This document shows positions 47,900 to 57,404 of a stretch of 64,000 nt of DNA, piece after piece. Source of the stretch: Zhongshania aliphaticivorans. Its GTDB lineage: Bacteria; Pseudomonadota; Gammaproteobacteria; Pseudomonadales; Spongiibacteraceae. Under the pieces are notes generated by a model, which searched no databases, was not told the DNA's origin, and saw only the letters and a list, made by a program, of their open reading frames with translations. The position numbers and the translations under genes are program-made. Every line of letters starts with the position of its first letter. Within the stretch, counting starts at the first letter, position 1. The stretch is taken from NCBI RefSeq assembly GCF_902705855.1, contig NZ_CACSIJ010000015.1, positions 66,670-130,669 of the forward strand. Direction: 5' to 3'.

Positions 47900-50116
47900 A
47901 TGTCGTCATTTAGATCCTACGCAATGTCTGCCAGCACGCTGCTTTTAGCGATAACCGTGGTCAACACCAGCTACGCAGAGCAATCTGCCAATGGTTTAAC
48001 ACTAGAAGAAGTGGTGGTCACCGCGCAGAAAAAATCTGAATCCTTACAAGATGCCCCCATTTCTCTGCTCGCCTTCGACAGCGAGAAATTAGAAAAACTC
48101 GGCATCAGCGACGTCGGCGACATTCAAAGCGCCGTGCCAAACTTATCCACAGCGCCACACCCCACCAATCGCAACTCACTCACCGCCTTTATTCGCGGCG
48201 TCGGTAATGCTGATTTGCAAATCACTAAAGACCCCGCTGTCGGCGTGTATTTAGATGGCGTATATCTTGGCCGCTCTGCCGGTCTCACCGCCGACATTGC
48301 CGATGTACAAGCGATTGAAGTATTGCGTGGCCCGCAAGGCACACTTTACGGGCGCAACACCACCGGCGGTGCCATTGCTATTCGCAGCGCGCAACCCGAT
48401 GAAGAATTCAGCCTTAAACAAAAACTGAGCAAGGGTAATCGCGGCTACTGGCGCACACTGACCCAAGCAAACCTTCCAGTAAGCGACACATTGATGTTAC
48501 GTGCCGCGTTTAGCCGCAGCGCCGAAGATGGCAGGGTAGAAAACGCTGGTGCAGGTAAAGATTTTGGTGAACAACAAAAGCAGGCAATGCGTATTGCCGC
48601 TCGCTGGTTAGCCAACGACGATTTAGCGCTGGATTACGCCTACGACCAATCTGAGATTAACGGCGGCCAGCTCGCCTACCAGCTAACTCGCATTACCAAT
48701 GCCAATGGCGCTGGCTTTACACCGTTTGCCCGCGAAACACGCCAATCCACTTTATCCGTCAATAATTTAGAAAGTAGCAGCGACGATGTTAGCGGCCACA
48801 GCCTGACCGCGACGTGGTTTGTTAATGATGAACTCACCATTAAATCGATTACCGCGTATCGCGAACTCGATGAATTTGCCTACCAAGATTATTCTGCCAG
48901 CGCTCACCACTTTAGCGGAGGAACATTCCCATCACTGGTCGCTAGTGGCGCCGAAATTCTCGACACTCGCACCGACAAAGTGCAAGACCAAATATCTCAA
49001 GAGATTCAGTTCTTGGGCACCCTAGCTGACGGCAAAATCGACTATGTTGGCGGCCTATATTATTTCAAAGAAGAAGGTAGCGAAGACCAACTCGCGTCAC
49101 TCAATTTGCTTGCGCTAGGGGGATTTCCTCAAATAGCCGAAGAGTATTATGAAATAGACGCCAGCGCTGAGTCCCTCGCGGCCTTCTCGCAACTGGAATA
49201 CACCCCAGAGATCCTGGAGCAGCGCCTGCACTTAACACTTGGCATGCGCTATACCAGCGACAAACGCGACGCGACTAAATACGATAATTTATATAACAAT
49301 CTAAACGGCGCGACGGTAAGCGGCGATCAAACCTCCAGTAAATTCACCCCCAGCCTTACCGTTGCCTACGATATCAGCGATGACATCAACGCCTATGCCA
49401 AGATTGCCACCGCCTATCGTGCGGGCGGTTTTAATATTCGCGGCACCGAGGCGCGCTTTGCTGACGGTTTTGAGCCCGAGGAATTGCTAGCTTACGAAAT
49501 TGGCAGCAAAGCAGAACTGCTGAATCGCCGAGTAAGACTTAACCTCGCCGCCTTCTGGTATGAATACACCGACTTGCAGGTAGACCAAAGCGATCCAGTG
49601 AACATTATTGCCACCGACACCTTCAATGCCGGTGAAGCAAAAATGTCTGGGGCAGAAATGGACTTGACCGCGCTCCTAAGCCGAGATTTACAGCTGAATA
49701 TTAGCTACGGCTATCTCGATGCCAGTTACGAGTCTTTCATTCAATACGGGCAGGAAGTATCAAATACCAAAAATGTGCCCTCGGCCCCTCAACACAGCTA
49801 TAACATCAGCTTAGATTACGCTCGCCCCCTCTCCGTGGGTGAACTCAATGCCGCGATACATTACAGCTGGGAAGATGAATACTACTTCAGCACCCAAGGT
49901 ATCGCCCGTAAAGACGACGTTGGCCTGCTAGGCGCGACACTCGGCGTCAGTAATATCGCCATTGGTGACAGTGAACTTAGTGTGCAGCTGTGGGGCCGAA
50001 ACCTAGAAAACAAAACCTACGCCGCCCACGAAATCGACTGGGCAGCCAGCGGCTTTGTCACCACTATTTTTGGTGAACCACGCAGCTACGGCATCGATCT
50101 GACCTTATCGTTCTAA
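47900..50116 (+). CDS. TonB-dependent receptor
   Basis: 738 residues. Signal peptide (STLLLAITVVNTSYA), TonB box TLEEVVVTAQKKSES, plug with FIRGVGNADLQITKDPAVGVYLDGVYLGR-type sequence and IEVLRGPQGTLYGRNTTGGAI, then a 22-strand barrel ending with an aromatic residue (DLTLSF). This belongs to the large group of receptors for diverse hydrophobic or carbohydrate substrates in aquatic gammaproteobacteria, with no siderophore signature. The location next to a BVMO and SDR suggests uptake of their substrate (inference). Confidence 0.93.
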   Translation: MSSFRSYAMSASTLLLAITVVNTSYAEQSANGLTLEEVVVTAQKKSESLQDAPISLLAFDSEKLEKLGISDVGDIQSAVPNLSTAPHPTNRNSLTAFIRGVGNADLQITKDPAVGVYLDGVYLGRSAGLTADIADVQAIEVLRGPQGTLYGRNTTGGAIAIRSAQPDEEFSLKQKLSKGNRGYWRTLTQANLPVSDTLMLRAAFSRSAEDGRVENAGAGKDFGEQQKQAMRIAARWLANDDLALDYAYDQSEINGGQLAYQLTRITNANGAGFTPFARETRQSTLSVNNLESSSDDVSGHSLTATWFVNDELTIKSITAYRELDEFAYQDYSASAHHFSGGTFPSLVASGAEILDTRTDKVQDQISQEIQFLGTLADGKIDYVGGLYYFKEEGSEDQLASLNLLALGGFPQIAEEYYEIDASAESLAAFSQLEYTPEILEQRLHLTLGMRYTSDKRDATKYDNLYNNLNGATVSGDQTSSKFTPSLTVAYDISDDINAYAKIATAYRAGGFNIRGTEARFADGFEPEELLAYEIGSKAELLNRRVRLNLAAFWYEYTDLQVDQSDPVNIIATDTFNAGEAKMSGAEMDLTALLSRDLQLNISYGYLDASYESFIQYGQEVSNTKNVPSAPQHSYNISLDYARPLSVGELNAAIHYSWEDEYYFSTQGIARKDDVGLLGATLGVSNIAIGDSELSVQLWGRNLENKTYAAHEIDWAASGFVTTIFGEPRSYGIDLTLSF

Positions 50117-50126
50117 GTCAACGAAT

Positions 50127-50165
50127 ACCCTTAAGTAGCCAGACTAATACTGGCTACTTAAGGGT
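50127..50165. terminator. 16-bp stem hairpin between convergent genes
   Basis: Perfect inverted repeat: ACCCTTAAGTAGCCAG at 50127-50142 and its complement at 50150-50165, with a seven-base loop. It begins 11 bases after the receptor stop and ends about 30 bases before the GFA stop. There is no T-run, but it is suited to a bidirectional terminator or stabiliser. Confidence 0.7.
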
Positions 50166-50195
50166 CACAATCCACACCAATCCCAGCAGTCTTTT

Positions 50196-50552
50196 CTAAA
50201 AACTCTTTCCATCAACATGCTGGCTATTCAAGGCGCGAGAATCTACCCCAGACAGGCAATTCACATTTATCGCGACCGTCTGCGTGCCATCCGGCATTTT
50301 TCCGTAGGCAAAACTTTCGACACCACAGGTTTTACAAAAGAGATGACGTATCGCTTTATTGTTGAAGAGGTACTCCGTCAAATGTCCTTCGCCGGATTTC
50401 AATTGAAAATTATCCACTGACGTAAATGCCAACACAAAGCCCATGCGCTGACACCGGGAGCAGTTGCAGGTAATCGTACTCTCAATATCAACGTCAACTT
50501 CGTAACTAACTGCGCCGCACTGGCACGCACCGTCAAAATGCATTACTGACAT
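50196..50552 (-). CDS. GFA-domain protein (CENP-V/GFA family)
   Basis: 118 residues. Zinc-binding Cys pattern: CQCGAV near residue 10, CNCSRC near residue 29, and FCKTCGVESF near residue 73. Family named after glutathione-dependent formaldehyde-activating enzyme, but most small members have unproven activities, so it should not be called a formaldehyde enzyme here. It is convergent with the TonB-dependent receptor and separated from it by a long hairpin. Confidence 0.88.
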   Translation of the reverse strand: MSVMHFDGACQCGAVSYEVDVDIESTITCNCSRCQRMGFVLAFTSVDNFQLKSGEGHLTEYLFNNKAIRHLFCKTCGVESFAYGKMPDGTQTVAINVNCLSGVDSRALNSQHVDGKSF

Positions 50553-50813
50553 CAGACGCCCTCCTCGATTAAAAGACTCTCATGTAATCCGCAATTTATC
50601 GTGAAGCCCACCCCGCAGCAACGGCGATTTACCACCTCACTAGATCGCCTAAATATGGCGCAGTTATTGCTAAATTATTAAGGCAATGACTAGTCACAAT
50701 TTGATAGCCAGTTCACACGCTTTTGAAATCGCTTGCTCAGTGACATATCGCCGCCACATAAAAGACTTAAGCTGGTCTCGGTATGCACCATCAAAATAAG
50801 GGATCACATCACT
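50553..50813. other. Intergenic region between GFA and WS/DGAT genes
   Basis: 261 bp containing the divergent promoters of the two neighbours. An in-frame extension of the acyltransferase to 50733 is open but not supported by family similarity. No RNA gene recognised. Confidence 0.5.
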
Positions 50814-52262
50814 ATGCAACAACTTGACGGCCTAGATGCTCTCTTCACTCTTAACGAGCGCCAACACGCACCGATGCATATTGCGGCCCTGCTGATTTAC
50901 AAAGCCAAAACCACCAAACACAAAACTTTTTTACAGCAGGAAATACGTCAAAGTATTAGGCAACGCCTGTCGACATCAGCCATCTTTCGGCGACGTTTGT
51001 TTACCGTTGCCTACGGCATGGATCATCCCTATTGGATTGAAGATCAAGACTTTGATTTAGATCAGCATGTGTTCAGCCATTCAATAAAGAGCCACAACGG
51101 CGATCTGCAAAGCCTTTTAACGAGACTGCATGCGCAGTCTATGGATATGAGTCGCCCACTATGGGAAGTACACATTATTCACGGCCTAGGAAATTTAAAA
51201 TGCTACGAAAAAGGCAGCTTTGGCCTGTATATGAAAGTTCATCATGCAGCGATGGACGGAGTATCTGGCACCGACATTCTCGCCGCCCTACACAATTTAG
51301 AACCTATCGCTTTTTCACCGGATCACACGCCATCAAAGATCGACGATTGGCAGGCAGACACGCCACCATCACAGTGGACATTGACTCGCCAAGCCTGTCT
51401 CAACAATCTTCGTAAACCGCTAGATCTGGCATGGCAGACACGCAAACTTATTCCATCTTGGAAGCGCGCAACCCAGCAGGACGATGGCAGCCACCGCCCT
51501 GCGATAAGCTGGCAAAAATCCCCCTTCAACAGCCGCATAGATGCCCAGCGCGATATTTTATTGCTGCGCTTTGATTTTTCTCGGCTGCGTCAAATCCGTC
51601 GCCACTACCCCAAAACCACCGTCAATCATGTCATTCTCAGCATTGTCGGCGGCGCGCTGCGGCGTTATCTCATTGCGCTTAACAGCTTGCCAGATAACTC
51701 ACTGGCATCAATGGTGCCGGTCAATGTACGCGATCGCCAGAGCGGTTCGGCGGGCAATGCCATCAGTATGATGATTTCCAATTTACGCACCGACATTGAA
51801 TGCCCACTCCAGCGCCTACTGGCGGTACGCGACGCCTCAAATAGTGCCAAGCAGGTATCGAGCAGCATTGGCCGCGGCGCTGTTACCTCTCTCGTTAGGA
51901 CGATGCCCAGCGGTTTGGAATCATTTGCCCTGCGCACGCTGTCCGCCTTGTCGTATTGGCCCGGTGGCGTCGCACTACCGGCCTGCACCATTGTTAGCAA
52001 TGTGCCAGGGCCGCCAGTTCCGCTGTATTTTAATGATGCCAAATTGATCGACATGCTCGGCCTTGGCCTTGTTATTGACCATTTAGGCTTATTCCACGTC
52101 GCCATGAGTTACAACGGCGTGATGACCCTGTCGGTGCTCAGCAGCCCTAGCGCACTTAAAGAACCAGAGCTGTACCGACGCTGCTTAGAGGAGTCTTATG
52201 CTGCCTTGGATGAGGCGATCAGCCGCGAACACGCAAACAGTCGCCCCGGCAAGCGAGCCTGA
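50814..52262 (+). CDS. Wax ester synthase/diacylglycerol acyltransferase (WS/DGAT)
   Basis: About 482 residues from the ATG at 50814 (MQQLDGLDALFTLNER), where AAGGGA lies upstream. Catalytic motif HHxxxDG reads MKVHHAAMDGVSG near residue 142. Further typical: RRHYPKTTVNHVILSIVGG, MVPVNVRDRQSGSAGNAISMMI and TIVSNVPGPP. Transfers acyl-CoA to fatty alcohols or diacylglycerol to make storage lipids at the membrane. Suggests wax ester or triacylglycerol storage. Confidence 0.93.
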   Translation: MQQLDGLDALFTLNERQHAPMHIAALLIYKAKTTKHKTFLQQEIRQSIRQRLSTSAIFRRRLFTVAYGMDHPYWIEDQDFDLDQHVFSHSIKSHNGDLQSLLTRLHAQSMDMSRPLWEVHIIHGLGNLKCYEKGSFGLYMKVHHAAMDGVSGTDILAALHNLEPIAFSPDHTPSKIDDWQADTPPSQWTLTRQACLNNLRKPLDLAWQTRKLIPSWKRATQQDDGSHRPAISWQKSPFNSRIDAQRDILLLRFDFSRLRQIRRHYPKTTVNHVILSIVGGALRRYLIALNSLPDNSLASMVPVNVRDRQSGSAGNAISMMISNLRTDIECPLQRLLAVRDASNSAKQVSSSIGRGAVTSLVRTMPSGLESFALRTLSALSYWPGGVALPACTIVSNVPGPPVPLYFNDAKLIDMLGLGLVIDHLGLFHVAMSYNGVMTLSVLSSPSALKEPELYRRCLEESYAALDEAISREHANSRPGKRA

Positions 52263-52464
52263 GGCACAACGTTGCTACGCAAACGGCAACGAACTATCGA
52301 TTTCCAACTAGATATCAGCTTAGACGACGTCACGAGAATATTGAGGTATTTAGAAACGTCGCCGTTCTCTATAAACCCTAAGAAGCAAAGTTGCGGTATC
52401 ATCTACCTCGCGGCTAGACCGTCAGAAATAGCTCTGTGTGTAATAAATTTGAGTTCGCCTAACC
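52263..52464. other. Intergenic region upstream of the LysR-type gene
   Basis: 202 bp with no ORF I can support. It should hold the lysR promoter. No structure stands out. Confidence 0.45.
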
Positions 52465-53373
52465 ATGCCCAGCCAACATCTACCCTCGCTGAATTTAATT
52501 CGTGTTTTTGAAGTGGCGGCACGCCGAATGAGCTTTAAGGACGCGGCGGACGAGTTATGCGTATCGCCACCGGCGGTCAGTCATCAAATTAGAATTCTAG
52601 AAGAAAGCCTAGGGGTCACTTTGTTTAAGCGTGAAAACCGCAAAATATCCCTAAGCGCAGACGGCAAACGCTACTACCTTCACGTAAAGCGAGGCTTGGA
52701 TTTAATCGATACCGCGACCTTGGCGGTGCGCAAAGAAAAAAAGAAGCGGCGTTTTATTATCAACACCTTACCCAATATTGCCAGTCTGCTGCTGTTCCCT
52801 AATATTCACGAGTTTCAGGCCAAACACCCTGAACTAAACATTCAAATCGACTCGGATGTTTCGAGAATTGACCTAGAAAATTCCGAAACCACCGTCGCCA
52901 TTCGCCACGAATGCGGCAATGAGCCAGAGCTGACTTATCACCCACTGGTGCGTATTGCTTTAACACCTATTTGCAGTCGCGGTTACCTAGCGCAACACCC
53001 AAACTTAAAAGACGGCGATTTCAGCGATTGCCGAATTATCAAAATCTCCGGCGACACTTACCAGTGGCCACGCTGGCAAACCCAGTGGAACCTGCTCCCA
53101 GCCATGCCCGATGAGCTCGTTGTCAGCACTGTGCAAGCCAGTATCGAGGCCGTAAAAAATAATATTGGTGTGGCTATGGGCTACCTGCCCACCGCCTACC
53201 AATTTATGCGTAAAGACAGCGATCTTGTGCTGCCCATGCCCAATAAAGTTACTCCCCACGGCGAGTGCTTTCTGACCTACTGCAATAGCAATGCAGACGA
53301 TGAGATCATAATAGCCTTCCATGATTGGGTGGTAGAGATCATCACCCAAGAATGGTCGAATAAGAATATCTAA
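52465..53373 (+). CDS. LysR-family transcriptional regulator (GcvA-like)
   Basis: 302 residues. The N-terminal winged HTH reads VFEVAARRMSFKDAADELCV, then SPPAVSHQIRILEESLGVTLF, typical of the GcvA/LysR group. The C-terminal effector domain has two Rossmann-like subdomains (about residues 92-295). It could regulate the divergent or adjacent WS/DGAT or SDR genes, but no target can be shown. It is followed 86 bp later by a LuxR-type HTH gene. Confidence 0.92.
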   Translation: MPSQHLPSLNLIRVFEVAARRMSFKDAADELCVSPPAVSHQIRILEESLGVTLFKRENRKISLSADGKRYYLHVKRGLDLIDTATLAVRKEKKKRRFIINTLPNIASLLLFPNIHEFQAKHPELNIQIDSDVSRIDLENSETTVAIRHECGNEPELTYHPLVRIALTPICSRGYLAQHPNLKDGDFSDCRIIKISGDTYQWPRWQTQWNLLPAMPDELVVSTVQASIEAVKNNIGVAMGYLPTAYQFMRKDSDLVLPMPNKVTPHGECFLTYCNSNADDEIIIAFHDWVVEIITQEWSNKNI

Positions 53374-53459
53374 ACTGAAAGACGGTATTTTTTCATTTGT
53401 CAGCCCCGTGTTTGAGGGGGAAGATACTTGGCAGTCACAACAGAAAAAGTGGTAGCCAA

Positions 53460-53741
53460 ATGCCTTTAGACAGCCCCAATATTTACCAACTGCACTCTAA
53501 CAGACTGCCTCTCACACCGCGTGAGCATCAGGTACTCAAAGAGCTTGCGCTAGGTAGCAGCAATAAGTTAATTGCAAAAAACTTATCTATCAGCACCTAC
53601 ACGGTTGATGGCTATGTGAAAGAAATCTATAGAAAACTGGGCGTACGCAATCGCTCGATGGCGGCGGTGATGGCACTGCATCACGGAATACTCGACATCA
53701 GCTCTCCGGCAATGGCCAGCAGTCAAAAGAATAGCGCCTAA
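53460..53741 (+). CDS. Single-domain LuxR-type HTH protein
   Basis: About 93 residues from the ATG at 53460. LTPREHQVLKELALGSSNKL, then IAKNLSISTYTVDGYVKEIYRKLGVRNRS, is the full LuxR/FixJ DNA-binding domain, with no receiver or ligand domain. An upstream TTG start at 53397 would add 21 non-conserved residues. Orphan domains like this may be truncated regulators or autonomous DNA binders. It lies next to the LysR gene and shares its direction. Confidence 0.85.
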   Translation: MPLDSPNIYQLHSNRLPLTPREHQVLKELALGSSNKLIAKNLSISTYTVDGYVKEIYRKLGVRNRSMAAVMALHHGILDISSPAMASSQKNSA

Positions 53742-53973
53742 AGTGGGATTAGCGCACAACAAACCAAAGCCGAACGCAGCTGCGCAAAGCGAGGATTTGT
53801 TAGCGATATACGTGTAGCGAGCCACCATTATTGGCGAGAATCTTCTAAAATCCCGCGTATTCCCTAATTAAATGCAGCAAAGCTAAATTTTCCCTTGAAA
53901 TCGCCGAGCAAATCCCCACTTTTAGTGTCACATAAACGAATAAATGACACTCGCTCGGCAAGGGACACCCCCA
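53742..53973. other. Intergenic region before the MoxR operon
   Basis: 232 bp, mostly AT-rich, likely to contain the operon promoter. An open extension of moxR to 53944 is in this stretch. No other feature seen. Confidence 0.5.
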
Positions 53974-54930
53974 ATGACGGAAAAACAATCTATTGGCCAG
54001 TTACGTAACTGGCTGACTTCGCAAATTATTGGCCAGCAAAGCCTGGTAGATCGCCTCCTCATTGCGCTACTGGCCGACGGTCACTTACTCGTCGAAGGCG
54101 CCCCGGGCTTAGCGAAGACCAAAGCGATTAAAACCCTGTCAGATGGTATTGATGCCAGCTTTCAACGCATTCAGTTCACCCCCGATTTATTACCCGGCGA
54201 TGTCACCGGCAGCGATATTTACCGCCCAGAAACCGGCGCCTTTGAATTTCAGTCAGGGCCAATCTTTCACAATTTAGTGCTGGCCGATGAAATTAACCGT
54301 GCACCCGCCAAGGTTCAATCTGCTTTATTAGAAGCCATGGCCGAACGCCAAGTCAGTGTTGGCAGCAACACCCTGCCACTACCGCCACTGTTCTTAGTCA
54401 TGGCGACCCAGAACCCACTTGAGCAAGAGGGCACCTACCCCTTACCAGAAGCTCAGCTCGACCGCTTTTTAATGCACGTCAGTGTGGCCTACCCCAATGC
54501 CGCTGCAGAATTAGAAATTCTTCGCCGCGTGCGCGCTGAAGCAAAAGGTGAAATCGACACCCCCTCACCACTCAGCCAAGAAACGCTACTCACCGCACGC
54601 AAACAAGTATTAGATTTGCACATGGCCGAAGCCGTTGAGGAGTATATGGTGCAACTCGTTGTCGCCAGCCGCGACCCGAAAGCCCTAGATACCGATCTCG
54701 CTAACTGGATCGAAGTAGGTGCAAGCCCCAGAGCAACCATTGCCCTAGATCGCTGCGCCCGTGCCCATGCATGGCTAAACGACAGAGATTACGTCAGCCC
54801 CGACGATGTTCAAGCCGTCGCCCACGACGTATTGCGACACAGGCTAATTTTGAGCTTTGAGGCCGAGGCCGATGGCATCCGCAAAGATGAGATTATCGAC
54901 CGTCTTCTGCAGGTGGTGCCGGTGGCATGA
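53974..54930 (+). CDS. MoxR-family AAA+ ATPase
   Basis: About 318 residues from the ATG at 53974, nine bases after AAGGGA. Walker A is VEGAPGLAKTKAIKTLS (the Ala-Lys form normal in MoxR), Walker B is NLVLADEINRAP, sensor I MATQNPLEQEGTYPLPEAQLDRF, and arginine finger region is conserved. MoxR proteins act as chaperones that assemble or activate partners with VWA domains. It is the first gene of a six-gene operon and overlaps the DUF58 gene in an ATGA. Confidence 0.94.
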   Translation: MTEKQSIGQLRNWLTSQIIGQQSLVDRLLIALLADGHLLVEGAPGLAKTKAIKTLSDGIDASFQRIQFTPDLLPGDVTGSDIYRPETGAFEFQSGPIFHNLVLADEINRAPAKVQSALLEAMAERQVSVGSNTLPLPPLFLVMATQNPLEQEGTYPLPEAQLDRFLMHVSVAYPNAAAELEILRRVRAEAKGEIDTPSPLSQETLLTARKQVLDLHMAEAVEEYMVQLVVASRDPKALDTDLANWIEVGASPRATIALDRCARAHAWLNDRDYVSPDDVQAVAHDVLRHRLILSFEAEADGIRKDEIIDRLLQVVPVA

Positions 54931-55877
54931 GCAGCCCGCTGCGCAGCGACTTTAGTGCGCCGGTAAAAGGTGCCGTAGTTGATCAGCAAGAGCTGATCCA
55001 CACCCGTTTTGCCGCCAGCAAACTAAAGGCAAAGCCACGCCGCCGTCACTTTGCCAAACAGGGTGGCAACCACGCGTCACCCTTTAAAGGTCGCGGCTTG
55101 GCATTTCATCATGTGCGCGAATACCAAGGCGGCGATGAAATTCGCCATATCGATTGGCGGGTCACTGCCCGTACCGCCAAAGCGCACACAAAAATATTTG
55201 AAGAAGAAAAAGAACGGCCAGTTGTACTGTGCCTAGACCAACGCGCCAGCATGTTTTTTGGCAGTCGCCATTGTTTTAAATCAGTGCTCGCCTGCCACGT
55301 CGCCGCCACCCTCGCTTGGGCTGGCCTAGAAAATAACGACCGCGTTGGCGGATTAGTTTTCGCCGACGAACATCACCGGGAAGTCCGGCCTCGGCGTAGC
55401 CACCGCTCAGTGCTAAATTTTATTCACACCGCGGCGGACTACAATCAAAAGCTAACGCAAATCAAGGTCGCGTCAGGCATAGACAATGCCCAAAGCTTAG
55501 CAACCGCATTTGAAGAATTAAGACGTATCACTCGGCCCGGCTCCACCGTCTACATACTCAGCGACTTTGCCGGCTATCAGCATGAGGCAGAGCGTCAGTT
55601 ACATTTAATTGCCCGTCACAACGACGTGATTGCTATTTCGCTTAGCGATCCTATGGAGGGCAGCCTACCCGCAAATGGTAACTACCCAGTGAGCAACGGT
55701 CTCGAACGCTTACAGATGGTGTTAACAAGCTCCCTGCGCCAACAATTTCTAAACCGTCACCAACAGGCCCAGCACGATCTATTGGCCAGCTTTAAGCGCG
55801 GTGGCATTCACCATATCGGCCTATCAACAGACGCGGCGTATTTTCAACGTCTACAACGCGGCATGGGGCAAGGGTAA
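54927..55877 (+). CDS. DUF58 domain protein
   Basis: 316 residues. DUF58 motif RGLAFHHVREYQGGDEIRHIDWRVTARTAKAHTKIFEEEKERPV near residues 50-95, in pieces. A VWA-like fold follows in the C-terminal half (VYILSDFAG). The DUF58 protein is a regular partner of MoxR and Bat proteins. The ATG overlaps the moxR stop (ATGA), and the next gene starts two bases after its stop. Confidence 0.92.
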   Translation: MSSPLRSDFSAPVKGAVVDQQELIHTRFAASKLKAKPRRRHFAKQGGNHASPFKGRGLAFHHVREYQGGDEIRHIDWRVTARTAKAHTKIFEEEKERPVVLCLDQRASMFFGSRHCFKSVLACHVAATLAWAGLENNDRVGGLVFADEHHREVRPRRSHRSVLNFIHTAADYNQKLTQIKVASGIDNAQSLATAFEELRRITRPGSTVYILSDFAGYQHEAERQLHLIARHNDVIAISLSDPMEGSLPANGNYPVSNGLERLQMVLTSSLRQQFLNRHQQAQHDLLASFKRGGIHHIGLSTDAAYFQRLQRGMGQG

Positions 55878-55879
55878 AG

Positions 55880-56380
55880 ATGAATAGCCTTCCTCAAATG
55901 AACCCCGCCGCGTCGCCACTAGATCAGCTTGCGGACATTCATTTACCGCCACCCGTCGCCAGCTTTCCGTGGGCACCGGGCTGGTGGGTGCTACTTGGTT
56001 TATCACTTATTGCCATGGTCGCAGTTCTCCTTTGGCTGCGTAGTCGCCGTCGTAAAAGTGCCTTTCGGCGCGCGGCACTTCTGGAGCTAGCAGAGCTTAA
56101 CGCTATCGCAAGCGATCAGAATTTCGCCCAACAGCTCAATCAATTGCTGCGCCGTGTCGCTTTGCACAGCTTTGCCAAAGACGACATCGCCGGCCTCAGC
56201 GGTGACAAATGGATGGATTTCTTATACCAAAGCTGCGGCGACAAACCGGCATTTAGCGACACAACGTTAACAGCAATGTTAGCCGCAGCTTACCAGCCGC
56301 CTAACGATACCCTCCCTCGCGATGTACTCATTGCCGAAAGTAAGAACTGGATACGTCGTCACCGGAGTCGCCATGTTTGA
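55880..56380 (+). CDS. DUF4381 domain protein
   Basis: 166 residues. A single transmembrane helix near residues 32-51 (WWVLLGLSLIAMVAVLLWL) is followed by a basic stretch (RSRRRKSAFRRAALLEL) and a helical domain with GLSGDKWMDFLYQSCGD. This is the usual small membrane partner between DUF58 and BatA. The following gene starts inside its last codons. Confidence 0.88.
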   Translation: MNSLPQMNPAASPLDQLADIHLPPPVASFPWAPGWWVLLGLSLIAMVAVLLWLRSRRRKSAFRRAALLELAELNAIASDQNFAQQLNQLLRRVALHSFAKDDIAGLSGDKWMDFLYQSCGDKPAFSDTTLTAMLAAAYQPPNDTLPRDVLIAESKNWIRRHRSRHV

Positions 56381-57404
56381 GTTTCAATGGCCATTAATTT
56401 TTTTACTCGTGCCGCTGCCATTACTGGTGCGCTGGCTGTCAAAGCCCCAAAGCCAACACAGTGCCGCCGCATTGCGAGTACCTTTTTTTGCGCAGCTTCG
56501 CAGCCTTAGCGGCGAGCATAGCGGGCCAAATCGCAGCGGCAGTTTTTTCAATCTTATTTTACTATGCTTAGTGTGGTTGACACTGCTTGCCGGTGCCGCA
56601 AGACCAACTTGGATCGGCGAACCCGTCGCTATGCCCACTACCGGCAGAGATCTCATGCTCGCGGTCGACATTTCCGGTTCCATGAACCAAGAAGACATGG
56701 TCATTAAAGACCAAGGTTTGCCACGTATTGCCGTGGTAAAAGCAGTCGTCAATGAATTTGTTCGCCAACGCCAAGGCGACAAACTTGGCTTAATTTTATT
56801 TGGCTCTAACGCCTATATTCAATCGCCACTGTCTTTCGATTTAGATACCCTCAGCACCTTAATGAATGAAGCCCAAGTCGGTTTTGCTGGCAAACAAACC
56901 GCGATTGGCGACGCAATTGGCTTTGCCATTAAACGCCTTCGTCAACGCCCCGAAAATAGCCGCGTATTGATCTTACTCACTGACGGTGCCGACACCGCTA
57001 GCACCTTAAAACCATTAAAAGCAGCGGAGCTTGCCGCCGCTGAAAAAATTAAAATTTACACCATCGGCGTTGGCGCCACCGAAATGAAAGTTCCCGGTAT
57101 TTTCGGCAGCAACTTTGGCGCCCGTACCGTCAATCCCTCCGCCGATCTTGACGAGGGCACTCTAGAAACCATCGCCACTAAAACCGGCGGCGAATATTTC
57201 CGCGCCCGCAATCCGGCCGAGCTGCAAGCAGCCTACGATGCAATTGCAGCACTGGAACCGGTAGAGCAAGAACAGGAAATGCTACGCCCAGAACGCTCCC
57301 TGCTGCACTGGCCATTACTACTCGCAGGCGCACTCATGTTGATATTGGCTCTGAGCCGCAACTGGCCCTTTGGCGGCGGCAACGCGAGTGAGGTGTCTGC
57401 ATGA
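56373..57404 (+). CDS. BatA-like VWA-domain protein
   Basis: About 343 residues from the ATG at 56373 (MFEFQWPLIFLLVPLPLLVRW). N-terminal membrane helices flank a periplasm-facing or cytoplasmic VWA domain with a MIDAS motif LAVDISGSMNQED near residue 91 and ILLTDGADTAS near residue 200. A C-terminal helix (WPLLLAGALMLILAL) returns to the membrane. The start overlaps the DUF4381 stop by eight bases, so the in-frame extension to 56322 is not used here. Bat proteins were named for a role in aerotolerance and stress. Confidence 0.93.
   Translation: MFEFQWPLIFLLVPLPLLVRWLSKPQSQHSAAALRVPFFAQLRSLSGEHSGPNRSGSFFNLILLCLVWLTLLAGAARPTWIGEPVAMPTTGRDLMLAVDISGSMNQEDMVIKDQGLPRIAVVKAVVNEFVRQRQGDKLGLILFGSNAYIQSPLSFDLDTLSTLMNEAQVGFAGKQTAIGDAIGFAIKRLRQRPENSRVLILLTDGADTASTLKPLKAAELAAAEKIKIYTIGVGATEMKVPGIFGSNFGARTVNPSADLDEGTLETIATKTGGEYFRARNPAELQAAYDAIAALEPVEQEQEMLRPERSLLHWPLLLAGALMLILALSRNWPFGGGNASEVSA

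Noticed and set aside
50196-50552. Calling the GFA protein a formaldehyde-activating enzyme
   Set aside because: Only the zinc-binding fold is evident; the activity is disputed even for named members, and no glutathione-dependent formaldehyde pathway genes are nearby.
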